A stretch of 64,000 nucleotides of DNA from Candidatus Pantoea bituminis (GTDB taxonomy: Bacteria > Pseudomonadota > Gammaproteobacteria > Enterobacterales > Enterobacteriaceae), in NCBI RefSeq assembly GCF_018842675.1, contig NZ_JAGTWO010000001.1:248001-312000 (forward strand), written 5' to 3'. Positions 18,615 to 27,585 of this stretch are shown in pieces; the first letter of the stretch is position 1, and each line of letters starts with the position of its first letter. The notes beneath the pieces are model-generated. The model ran no database searches. It was not told the origin of the DNA and saw only the letters and a program-made list of their open reading frames with translations. The position numbers and the translations under genes were made by a program.

Positions 18615-19319
18615 ACGGTATTTTGACTAGCCAGTGAGAAAGTCATCTGAAACATTCACTGGCTATAACAGTTAACGCAAAAATTATTCGCACTTCACTT
18701 AACCGGTTAACTAACGTCCGCTTATGGCACAAAGCGGACGGTCAAAGTCGGGAGCGTCTGAAGCCGTTTCTGTATTCAGGATTGTTGCTGCCCTGCTTGT
18801 ATCCTGATTATGGTTTGCCGGATTGTATTAAATTCACGTGCACTGGCACTTACCCCGGTATTAAGACGTTCTGTAACTACATATCAACCTGAGCGGGGAT
18901 TACGTCTGGTGAACAAACCTCAAATTGGGACAGGCTAAATACCGCGCATTACGCTCAGTGGATAGTAGTCTGTACAGAAAACAGGCTTAGCGTAGAATAT
19001 TTTTCGTTTTCCAGGCAGCCCCTTTTAGGTTGATGAAAAAGTAACTTTACCTGTTAAATCACATTATGTATTTCTGACTTCCTCTGCCAGCGTTACGGCT
19101 AAGGTCGGCCTGGTCATTACAGACTCCTGTGAACGCTGATTTTTGTTCATGTCTGTCCTGCACCCGGACCTTGTAGAGGCCGTGCACAACTCTCACTGGA
19201 AAGAAGTTCTTTTAAGCCGCCTGGTCGGCTACAACCGTAATTAAATAAGAGAATGCGGGCAATGTGAGGGCTTTCGCCCTCTTCTGGTTATCGGACATTT
19301 CAGGCCTTGTATCGACTGA
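18615..19319. other. 700-bp intergenic region
   Basis: Holds a near-perfect dispersed palindrome (18714-18742). A small GAGGGC/GCCCTC stem-loop near 19267-19282 may terminate the minus-strand DUF1173 gene. No coding sequence supported. Confidence 0.5.
18714..18742. repeat. Dispersed imperfect palindrome, copy 5
   Basis: ACGTCCGCTTATGGCAC then AAAGCGGACGGT; one of the best-preserved copies. Confidence 0.6.
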
Positions 19320-20602
19320 CTACTTCTGAAGATCCTTATGTTTACGTATTTTGGCTGGTGGAAATACAGGGATCATTGCCGTATCTGGCGAGTTATACGC
19401 ATCCCAGTGCCACCAGCCTGCTGTACCATAGCGGGAATTATAGATCGCCATCTTCTGGTTCTTTCTGATGACATACTCAGGCGTACCCATACCAAACACT
19501 TCCATCGGAAGGTGGTTTGTTTCAGTATCCAGCAAATGAAAATCAGCAAACACATCATCTTCTTCGGAATCGTATCGAAGTGGTTTCATAAAGCTTCGTT
19601 TTTCAGCAGCCAGCTTTTCCTCGATAATTCCTTCCAGTGAGGAATCCAGTGGTATCCACCGGGAACTGACGTACATCAAAGCCATCCTCAGCACCTTTGC
19701 CTCTCTGCCTACAGGTACGTCAGTCAGGGCAATAAGGATAACCCGCTCTCCTCGTTTCCAGGCTGCATGTTCTGAGGGATGCCGTCTGAGGGTTTCTTGC
19801 CAGGTTCCGGCATCAGTTTCAAGTTTCGGTAGACCAGCAAAATCTCTGACGGGTACGTGTGTGTTTGCAACTTCGCGTTCTTCATTCCACCCGGCCAGTG
19901 AGGTAATGACAACAAGCCTCTTTTTTGCAGATGCCGCTGAAGCCAGTTTATCGCTGTTGGCCTCAGCCTGCGGTGTCGCGTTTTGAGCACCGATCAGCAA
20001 AACATCGCTCAACCGGGTGCGACCGGCACGTACGCGGCCTGCTGCCTGTTCCAGCCAGCCATGAACCGAGCCGGTGAATCGTTTATTCTTCATTGCAGGA
20101 TGCCAGACGTTAAGTCCCGCCTCCGTCCAAAGAAGGCTCAACAGCCCCAGCAGTTTCATAACCGACTGTGTCTTTCCCCCGCCTGAATACCAGGAGGTCC
20201 GTCTCCTCTTGGTTGCCGATCAACGGGGTTCTCGCCATCAAGGGAAACGGCAAGCTGTACTCTCAGTGTGCCATCGATCTCTTCTTCCACTACTCCCTCT
20301 GTATAGCTTTGTTGTCCACTAATCGAGGCTGATGAGTACCAGACACATTCCGGGAAATGCTCAATGCCACTGTTGCTGAACCGGCTGAGATGATATCTGC
20401 CAGATTCTTTTCGCAGCCGGATTGCAAACCTGCGGTCACCCGTGCCCGGACAGCAGCACTGCACGAGTGGATCATGACCGTGATGTTGTTTCAGAACGGA
20501 TTGCCATGATCTGACGAATTTCTCTTCTGTCTGAAATCCCACGCTGTAAGACTTCGTTTCCCCACTACGGGTAATATTAATTTGGTACCGGTTCTTTTTC
20601 AC
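19320..20602 (-). CDS. DUF1173 family protein (frameshifted)
   Basis: About 427 aa. The N-terminal part (from ATG 20602) has the cysteine-rich QCCCPGTGDRRFAIRL block and the FPECVWY segment. The C-terminal part has LLSLLWTEAGLNVWHPAM, then a helicase-like tail with AAGRVRAGRTRLSDVLLIGA. Both parts fit DUF1173, a family found mainly on integrative elements and plasmids and of unknown function. The frame is broken at the CC/GG pair 20211-20212; one more base gives PVDRQPKRRRTSWYSGGGKT running into MKLLGLLSLLW. It is divergent from the HNH-nuclease gene (168 bp apart), so the two may be one functional unit. Confidence 0.75.
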
Positions 20603-20769
20603 GGTCGACCCCTGTCGTTTTTAACTAACTTATCAGCTCCGGTAAAACAGACCAGTCATAACATGAGGTAAAACAGCACTGTCCTGCCAGTTTTCTGAGC
20701 TCCTCCCTGAATTATCTGTAAAAGGCGCGCATCCATTGCCGATAGTACTTAATCACACCAGGAGGATTC

Positions 20770-21515
20770 ATGAGCTTACCGGAACTCAAGAAAGGAACGA
20801 CAATATATGCCCTGCTTAAAGAGGCGGGTATGGAACTACAAGACTGGCCCCACGCAAACTATCCTCGCCAGAACATGAGATGGGCATGGATTGAGGGCGA
20901 TATCGTTGTCATGAATATCTGGATGCATAAAGTGGAGTCGCCTGCCGCACCGGAAGGCAGCTATGTCACCCGGTACATATCCCGTGGTCAGGGTCATGTT
21001 GGCGAAGAGACAGACAGAATTTACCAGGCCGTTATTGAGCGAAACCTTCCCGTTCAGGTCATCCTGCATAAAGAAAAAACAGTAACCTGCGAGTTCTGGA
21101 CAGCGTCCAGTGGAGTGCGGAATATGAACCGTCAACGGGTGAGATCACACTGACCAGAGGCAAACCGGTCAGGTATATCGATCAGAAAGGATCGGTAGAC
21201 AGCACATCTGATTCCGAAGAATCACCAGCGGTTAAGCGAAGCAGGAAGTTGCGTGAGATGGCTATGGTCAGAAGCAGCGGCACGTGTGAGCTCTGTGGGA
21301 AAAAAGGATTCCGTACGCGCAACGGCGCAATCTTTGCGGAAGTGCATCACATTGTGGCCTTAAAAGATGAGGGGCCTGATGAGCTGTCTAATCTGATCGT
21401 ACTTTGCCCGGATGACCATCGCAGGGCTCACCACGGTGATGATGCGGTTGAATTACAGCAGGCGTTTGTGAAAATAAGGAATACGAAAAACGGCGTGATG
21501 GCTACAGGCAGTTAG
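20770..21515 (+). CDS. HNH endonuclease-domain protein (frameshifted)
   Basis: About 248 aa. ATG 20770 follows AGGAGGATTC, a near-ideal ribosome site. The N-terminal 115 residues (PELKKGTTIYALLKEAGMEL, HANYPRQNMRWAWIEGDIVV) form an unrecognised domain. The C-terminus is an HNH nuclease: CELCGKKGF (zinc Cys pair), EVHHIVALKDEGPDELSNLI, LCPDDHRRAHHG. The frame slips at the TT pair 21094-21095; one more T gives CEFLDSVQWSAEYEPSTGEI in the frame of the HNH part. It resembles the nucleases associated with restriction and defence loci. The specific substrate is not predictable. Confidence 0.8.
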
Positions 21516-21966
21516 TTGTTTTTTTAACGGTGAGGGATGTTTTGGTTGTGGTGGCGACTGTTTAAGTTGCATGGCTTGGCATGGTGATCCAGATGCAATT
21601 GATGCTGTTGAGAGACTTACGGGCGAGAAGGTTGATGTCCGTTCATGTAACGTTAAAATTCAGTTATGAGCAAAAAGCGGACGTTACCGGTTCAGGGAAA
21701 AGACGCCACCAGGCTGAACATCTTTAGCTACCTTGCCAGGCGACGCCTGTCTCAGTGAACTTCCTGCCTTAGGCATTACGGGCCAGTGTTCGCATCAATG
21801 TCACCCCCTTTGTCCTGGAATTTTGACCATAATATCTAAACATACAGGTTCATTCTCTCACCATCCACCTTCTTAACGGTGAAGAAATCAACCTGTTAGC
21901 AGCCAATGTTTCCCGGAGATTTCATTTTTCTGTCATTTTTGTTCTTTATGCTGTTAGCTTCCCTAC
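21516..21966. other. 450-bp intergenic region with a Cys-rich fragment and a split palindrome
   Basis: An open frame without a start (21516-21669) reads NGEGCFGCGGDCLSCMAWHG then DPDAIDAVERLTG, a zinc-ribbon-like pattern of unknown origin. The dispersed palindrome copy here is split: left arm ATGTCCGTTCATG (21635-21647), right arm GAGCAAAAAGCGGACGT (21668-21684), with 20 bases between. Confidence 0.4.
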
Positions 21967-23340
21967 ATGGATATTAACAATATGAAAATGAAAGCTATTT
22001 CTCTGGTTATTGGCTGTGCGCTCTCTTCATCAACGCTCGCGGCGCAGCCGCAGGTCGAGCGCTATATCGTCAGTTTTCCCGAAGGTACGCGCGTAAGCTA
22101 CAACGGCGCGTTTGCCAGCGCGTTTCCAAATGGTTTGCCGGTGGGGATCGGCTCCGGTTTGCTGTTTACCGGCAAACAGGGGGATGCGCTCACCTTCGCA
22201 ACCGTCACCGATCGTGGGCCGAATGCTGACTCGCCTGATGTGGGTAAGAGAGAGGCAAAAATTTTCGTCACGCCAGAGTTCGCCCCGCTGCTGATGAATA
22301 TTCGGGTGCAGAACGGCAAAGCGGAGGCCACGGACGCCCGACCGTTGCATGACGATAAGGGCAATATTAACGGATTGCCGCTGCAGGATGGCGTCATCGG
22401 ATCAACCAATGAAATCGCGCTAAGCGATACGTTGAAAGTGCTGCATGGCGATAACCGCGGTCTGGATACGGAAGGTATTACGCCGGACGGCAAAGGAGGG
22501 TATTGGCTGTGCGATGAGTATGGTCCGTTCCTGATTAACGTTGATGCGCTCGGCAAGATCCTGACAATTCACGGGCCGCAGGCAGCAGAGGGAGAGAAAT
22601 CGATCGCGGGCGGTCTGCCGAACGTTCTCAAATGGCGTCAGCCAAATCGTGGATTTGAAGGGCTCACCCGCATGCCGGACGGGCGTATCATCGCCGCGGT
22701 GCAGAGCACGCTGGATATCAACGGTAAAAGTAAAAAGCAGGCGCGCTTTACCCGCCTGGTGAGCTTCGATCCGGCGACCGGGAAAACCGCGATGTATGGT
22801 TACCCTATCGACAGCGCCGCTTACGCTAAAAACAGCGACGCAAAAATTGGCGATATCGTGGCGCTCGACAATCAGCATATCCTGCTGATTGAACAAGGCA
22901 GCGACAAAGACGATGCGATGCGCAATCTTATCTATAAGGTGGATCTTAGCCCGGCTACCGAGCTTGCAGCGTTCGATAAGCCTGGCGAGTATCCGGAGTT
23001 TGACGACGAGAAAGCGCTGGCGCAGCGCGGCATTAAGCTCGCCGCTAAAACGCTGGTGGTCGATTTACGTCAACTCGGCTGGCAGCAGGAGAAAGCCGAA
23101 GGTCTGGCGCTGATCGACAATAAAACGTTGGCGGTCACCAATGACAATGACTTCGGCGTGAGAACGGTCATGCAAAATCCGGTTGAAGGTAAGAAGCGTA
23201 AGGATTATCGGGTGACCGAACAGGGGACGCTTACGGTAGATGATAAGCCGGTTGCAACGACTATCGGCGTAAAGCCGCTGAAGAAACCTGAGTCGGACAG
23301 CGAATTGTGGATTGTCACGCTGGCGGCACCGCTGAAATAA
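21967..23340 (+). CDS. Secreted esterase/phytase-like protein (phytase-like domain, PF13449 type)
   Basis: 457 aa with an N-terminal signal peptide (MKMKAISLVIGCALSSSTLA then AQ), so probably periplasmic; the true start may be the second Met codon at 21982. The phytase-like beta-propeller is marked by ATVTDRGPNADSP, DTEGITPDGKGGYWLCDEYG and RGFEGLTRMPDGRIIAA. Proteins of this family are annotated as having esterase-like activity; the substrate is not established. Base composition is higher in GC than its neighbours (for example many GCG/GGC codons), which fits a chromosome-like origin. Monocistronic and intact. Confidence 0.82.
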   Translation: MDINNMKMKAISLVIGCALSSSTLAAQPQVERYIVSFPEGTRVSYNGAFASAFPNGLPVGIGSGLLFTGKQGDALTFATVTDRGPNADSPDVGKREAKIFVTPEFAPLLMNIRVQNGKAEATDARPLHDDKGNINGLPLQDGVIGSTNEIALSDTLKVLHGDNRGLDTEGITPDGKGGYWLCDEYGPFLINVDALGKILTIHGPQAAEGEKSIAGGLPNVLKWRQPNRGFEGLTRMPDGRIIAAVQSTLDINGKSKKQARFTRLVSFDPATGKTAMYGYPIDSAAYAKNSDAKIGDIVALDNQHILLIEQGSDKDDAMRNLIYKVDLSPATELAAFDKPGEYPEFDDEKALAQRGIKLAAKTLVVDLRQLGWQQEKAEGLALIDNKTLAVTNDNDFGVRTVMQNPVEGKKRKDYRVTEQGTLTVDDKPVATTIGVKPLKKPESDSELWIVTLAAPLK

Positions 23341-23467
23341 ACACTCTCCCCACCCCAGGCTGCGTCCCTTAATTGCATCACTTTTTGTAAAAGAGCCGGA
23401 TGCAGCCCAGTTTTGCCATCGACAGATCATTCCTCGGCGTCTGGTCACAACGGGCTACGGGCCAGAC

Positions 23468-23497
23468 ATCGTCTGCTATGAGTCAGAAGCGGCGAGG
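23468..23497. repeat. Dispersed imperfect palindrome, copy 7
   Basis: Arms ATCGTCTGCT and AGAAGCGGCGAGG around ATGAGTC; a degenerate copy. (The split copy 6 is described under 21516-21966.). Confidence 0.45.
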
Positions 23498-23631
23498 TAG
23501 GGAGTGGTAAAGCGCCCCTGAAAACATTGTGATTTCGCGTTTTTATACAGCCTGGGCCGCCAGCAGACGCTGAGAGAATGGCTGATCGTGCTAAAAAAGC
23601 TGCGACTTCGATATCGAGCGCATCCTGTAAG

Positions 23632-24541
23632 TTAGGATTTCACTGCTGAGCGCAAGAACTCTACAAATGCGCGTACTCGCGCTGATAGATGACGATTCTG
23701 GGGGTAGAGAATCGAAAACGGGCGAGAGCGGCCTCCATATTTTTGAAGGACCTCTACAAGGACTCCACGCCTTAAAGCGTCTCCCACGGCAAAGCGATAG
23801 GTTTGATAAAGGCCTCCGCCCGCGTTAACCCAAGCGACAGCCCCTAACGCATCATTAAGTACACGCATCCGGCTCGTTATCTGTTTCTCGATTGAAGTAC
23901 CTGACTCATCGGTGAACAGCCACTGCAGTGGGCGCCCTGTATTCGGTGATATGTACTGGATGCAATCGTGTTGATTGAGGTCATCAATACGGTATGGTTC
24001 ACCTTTTTTGCAAGGTATGTCGGCGTTCCGAATACCCCAAGCGAGGCGTCCTCAAGCTTGAAGGCGACAAGACGCGAATCTTGCAGAACGCCTAGCCTAA
24101 TTGCCAGGTCAAAACCCTCTTCAACAAAGTCGATTATTTTGTCCGAGATACTAATCTCGATATCGATCTGCGGATAAAGCTCAGTGAACTTGGGCATTAA
24201 GGGTAAAAGGCGAAACGTGCCGTAAGCAGCACTGACGCTAATGCGTAGCGGTCCGCTAGGGACGGTTTGTGAACCCGTGATCGCTCGCTCAGCCTCGGCG
24301 ATCTGCTCAAGCGCCAGATGACATTCTTTCCAATAGAGCTCGCCCTCAGCTGTAAGCTTGACGGCGCGGGTGGTCCGCAAAAAAGACGTACTCCGAGGCG
24401 CTGCTCGAGCCGACTGATCGACCGACTGACTGCGGCCGGCGTCAAACCGAGAATCTCAGCCGCACTGGTGAAGCTGCCGGTCTCCGCTGCTCTACAGAAC
24501 TGTTCAATGCTGCCAAGCTGAAGTGGATTACCCGCTGCCAT
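23632..24541 (-). CDS. LysR-family regulator of the GST locus (frameshifted twice)
   Basis: About 303 aa. HTH: GSIEQFCRAAETGSFTSAAE then LTPAAVSRSISRLEQRLG; the effector domain runs through ISVSAAYGTFRLLP and the C-terminal FSILYPQNRHLSARVRAFVE. Two breaks: the six-base A run 24379-24384 (one more base gives VRLFLRTTRAVKL) and the six-base T run 24004-24009 (one more gives YLAKKGEPYRIDDLNQHDCI). Both restore textbook LysR sequence, close to the CrgA/DsdC-type regulators of glutathione transferases. It is divergent from the GST gene. An alternative start codon lies at 24553. Confidence 0.8.
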
Positions 24542-24706
24542 ATTGATTACCATTTGTAATAAATGAATTGATTATTACATGGTTTATCAACCAGGAACAA
24601 CGCATTAAGGTACATCTACTGCTTCAACAACAACGCGACAAGGCCGCGCTACTCAAGCAGTGCACGGTTTTGGCTTACACCTCTACATACTTTTAGGAGC
24701 TACACT

Positions 24707-25404
24707 ATGACCAGCAAACTGAACGTTTTCACTTCGCCTTCGGCTTTCCCTAACCCACAGCGCCTGCGCCTGTTCATGCATGAAAAAGGGATCGCTGATC
24801 AGTTCCATGAGACAGTTTATGACATGACGCCGGTTGGCGAACAGCGTGGATGGCGTCACTTGAAAATGAATGCCTGGGGTGAGACGCCGACCCTCGAGCT
24901 TGCTGATGGTAGCTATATCTCCGAAACTGCAGCTGTCGTCCGTTATTTGGACCAGTCCTACCCCGGCCGCAAGATCATGGGGGAGACGCCGCTGGAACAG
25001 GGCCTGGACAACATGTGGGATAACCGCATCTGGGTTCACATCCTGTATCGAATCGTCACGGCTTTCCACGTTCTGCATACCGGTCTCGGCTTCAAACTCG
25101 AACTGACGAAGAACGAAGCCTGGGGCGAACACTGCCGCAAAGAAGCATTGGCCCATGCTGCACTGGTCAACAAACATCTTTCGGACGGACGCCAATGGCT
25201 GCTGGGGGCGACGAGCCTACTTTCGCCGACATCACGCTGGCAACCGCGATCGCGTTCTCGAAGTTCCCGGTGAATGCTACGCCGCTGGACGAACGATTCG
25301 AGTTCCTGGACGCCTACTGGCAGCGCTGGCAGCAGCGTCCAAGTTTCCAGGCTGCATATGCAGACCGTAGCAGCGGTATCCCTGAGCTCGATAACAAGGC
25401 GTGA
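24707..25404 (+). CDS. Glutathione S-transferase family protein (frameshifted)
   Basis: About 232 aa, cytosolic GST fold. N-terminal thioredoxin-like domain: FTSPSAFPNPQRLRLFMHEKG (S in the usual catalytic position) and GETPTLELADGSYISETAAV, with the glutathione-binding E-T/S motif. The C-terminal helical domain has PTFADITLATAIAFSKFPVN. The frame slips at the five-base G run 25204-25208; one more G gives QWLLGGDEPTFADITLA, the standard GST motif. The ribosome site is TTTTAGGAGCTACACT. Divergently controlled by the LysR gene, and followed by a perfect stem-loop (25420-25447). Confidence 0.83.
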
Positions 25405-25419
25405 TCTAACTTTAAAGTC

Positions 25420-25447
25420 GCGCGAAATCCAACCGTGGATTTCGCGC
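25420..25447 (+). terminator. Stem-loop after the GST gene
   Basis: GCGCGAAATCC, AACCGT loop, GGATTTCGCGC: perfect 11-bp stem, 16 bases after the GST stop. The T tract is weak. Confidence 0.6.
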
Positions 25448-25606
25448 AATAGAAGAGGTCTACTTAGAGGCGGTAGCGAGCAGGCGTGGTAGTCTGCTTC
25501 CGCCGAGGGTAGTCGGTTCAGTGAGATTAAAGCTAACGTCTAAAGCGTTGCACGGCAGGTGTATAACCCGCTGCGCTTCTTCTGTCATTTTACGGATGTG
25601 TAACGT

Positions 25607-25978
25607 ATGAACAAACCTATAAAACTGCCTGGGCTGGACCATCCGATCACGATTACGCCCGAATTTCGCCGCGTTACAGTGACGCTGGGCGGAACGGCCA
25701 TCGCGGACACCACCCGAGCGCTATGCCTGAAGGAAGCAAGCTACCCGGCAGTCCTATACATCCCGCGCGACGATGTTCGCATGGAGCAGCTCGAGCGTAC
25801 CGACCATGCAACGTATTGCCCTTACAAAGGGGACTGCGCTTACTACAGCATTCCAGTGGGTGGAGAACGTAGCGTGAACGCCGTATGGACTTATGAAAAC
25901 CCGTTTCCTGGAGCAGCACAAATAGCCTCTTACCTGGCGTTCTATCCTGACCGGGTTGACGCTATCAACATCGCTTAG
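25607..25978 (+). CDS. DUF427 domain protein
   Basis: 123 aa. The block ALCLKEASYPAVLYIPRDDV followed by HATYCPYKGDCAYYSI and the end SYLAFYPDRVDAI are the DUF427 signature (a beta-barrel family, function unknown; often encoded near GSTs and oxidoreductases). ATG 25607; the upstream sequence TGTAACGT has no strong ribosome site. Co-directional with the GST, 200 bp downstream and beyond its terminator, so probably separately transcribed. Intact. Confidence 0.82.
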   Translation: MNKPIKLPGLDHPITITPEFRRVTVTLGGTAIADTTRALCLKEASYPAVLYIPRDDVRMEQLERTDHATYCPYKGDCAYYSIPVGGERSVNAVWTYENPFPGAAQIASYLAFYPDRVDAINIA

Positions 25979-26055
25979 GGCGCGACAGAGCTTTTTGCTC
26001 CTTCAGAAACCCGAACCTTGACGCGCTTCACTCCTTGTACCGTCGGTTGATTTAC

Positions 26056-26122
26056 ATGTCTGCTTTTGGCACAAAGCGGACATGCGGCAGGGCAAGGTCT
26101 GCTAAGAGCGAAAAGCGGGCAT
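26056..26122. repeat. Dispersed imperfect palindromes, copies 8 and 9 in tandem
   Basis: Copy 8 (26056-26083) is the best copy: ATGTCTGCTTTTGGCAC then AAAGCGGACAT. Copy 9 (26097-26122) has arms GTCTGCT and AAAGCGGGCAT around AAGAGCG. Confidence 0.6.
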
Positions 26123-26184
26123 TGGCTTTCCAAACATTATTCAGGCAATCCTGAATTCTGGCTCAGCGTAGCTGGATTAAAGAC

Positions 26185-26916
26185 TCATGCGCCTGATGCA
26201 TAAAAATTGCCATATAACTGGCACGCCAGCTTAGCTGCATCTGTTTCAAGGCAGAGTTCGACATCCTTACTGAATCCGCGCTGTTGAAGTTCACAGGCTG
26301 AGGAACATTTATAAAGAGGAAGCAGATTTTGCTGCTGATAAAACTGCCAGGCTGCAACCGCCGCCTGTGCTTCTGGTGAGCAGTTTCCGCGCCCCATCAC
26401 ATCGATAATGCCGCCAGCTGCTACGTAATCTTCGACACAGGGACGGATGCTGCCATCAGGCCATCGCTCTCCACAGGGAATGATCAGTATACGTTTAAAA
26501 ATGCCACATGCATTCGCAGTTGCAGACATGTTCCTGAGACAACCACTGAAAACCGCAATCCCGGTATCCCGCGCCCGGAAAGAAAGGGTCGATCCGTTAG
26601 GGGATGGCAGGACAAGCCTTTCGCCATCGCTTATGTTTTGAACAGAAACGGGCGACAGGCTGTAACCTTCACCGCTGAATCTTCTCTTCGGGCTGGCTAC
26701 CTTCGCGCCGATTTTCATACCATATTCGTTTGCGGATTCATCTTTCCACGGATAGGGGTAAATGCGGGCACCTTTTTCAACAGCCAGGCTCACACAGGTG
26801 GAAAAGGACATAACGTCGACTATTACGGCGCAGTCTGCTTTTTCGGCTAAGTAATCTACAGCCGCCTGGCCCCATTCAAGGCGAACCTCGAACCCATCCT
26901 GGCTAAACCATTCCAT
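26185..26916 (-). CDS. 2-phosphosulfolactate phosphatase-like (ComB family) protein
   Basis: 243 aa, ComB/PF04029-type Mg-dependent phosphatase fold. Blocks: CAVIVDVMSFSTCVSLAVEKG (residues 29-49), LVLPSPNGSTLSFRA, and CGERWPDGSIRPCVEDYVAAG. The classical ComB acts in coenzyme M or sulfolactate metabolism, but bacterial members without that pathway are common, so the substrate here is open. Single gene, minus strand, frame intact, flanked by dispersed palindromes on both sides (26056-26122 and 27002-27025). Confidence 0.8.
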   Translation of the reverse strand: MEWFSQDGFEVRLEWGQAAVDYLAEKADCAVIVDVMSFSTCVSLAVEKGARIYPYPWKDESANEYGMKIGAKVASPKRRFSGEGYSLSPVSVQNISDGERLVLPSPNGSTLSFRARDTGIAVFSGCLRNMSATANACGIFKRILIIPCGERWPDGSIRPCVEDYVAAGGIIDVMGRGNCSPEAQAAVAAWQFYQQQNLLPLYKCSSACELQQRGFSKDVELCLETDAAKLACQLYGNFYASGA

Positions 26917-27001
26917 TATTTTCTCTCGGTTAAAGTTTTTCTATGAGTCGAATTTAACATAGCTATGTTGAGCTTCGTTTCTTTAAAACCCTAACTAACA
27001 A

Positions 27002-27025
27002 ATGTCCGCTTTTGGCACATAGCAG
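27002..27025. repeat. Dispersed imperfect palindrome, copy 10 (rightmost)
   Basis: ATGTCCGCTTTTGGCACA then TAGCAG; the right arm is eroded. None is seen to the right of this point. Confidence 0.55.
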
Positions 27026-27141
27026 TAGTGATAGGCAAAAAAGTGTTATAAGCAAGGAACGGACATTTAGATTATGTTCAGGAGCACGATTAAAAGCATT
27101 GTTAAAGCGATTTAAACGCTTATGGCTAGTGAGTTCGAATG

Positions 27142-27173
27142 AATCGGGCATTCAATGACAACTGCCCGATTTT
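27142..27173. terminator. Bidirectional stem-loop
   Basis: AATCGGGCA and TGCCCGATT separated by a 12-base loop, followed by TT on the plus strand. It lies just past the minus-strand ADH remnant. Confidence 0.6.
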
Positions 27174-27193
27174 GCTAAAGTCAAAAATCGTTA

Positions 27194-27478
27194 TCAGCCA
27201 TCAATCTTGATGACGATTTTGCCAAATGCTCCACGAGAAAGGTGCTCAAAAGCTTCTACCGCCTCGTTAAAACGGTAAACCTGTTCAATTACGGGTTTGA
27301 TTTGATGTTTATTGAGGAATGGGTTCATCCGATCAAAAGATGAACGTGGTGCAACCGCAATACCCCTGATTGTCGTCTGGCGGAAAATTAACGGCATCAA
27401 ATCAAGTTGTGCTGTCTGGCCAGTAAGAAAACCTACCTGAGCAATCGTTCCGGCAACTTTTGTCGCAGCGATCGACAG
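27194..27478 (-). pseudogene. C-terminal remnant of a zinc-type alcohol dehydrogenase / quinone oxidoreductase
   Basis: 95 codons without a start: AATKVAGTIAQVGFLTG, LDLMPLIFRQTTIRGIAVAP, AVEAFEHLSRGAFGKIVIKI. This is the nucleotide-binding and C-terminal end of MDR-family NADPH dehydrogenases. The 5' two-thirds are absent; at 27479 the sequence changes to AT-rich DNA without coding signal, so it looks like a recombination breakpoint rather than gradual decay. Confidence 0.75.
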
Positions 27479-27585
27479 TAAAAAATATCTATTTTATTGC
27501 TCGGCCCAATCACAGTATGCGCTGGTCCTGATAAGCAAAATAGATCAGATCACGCCAAAGTTCAGACGTAAAGTGAGTGTTATTT

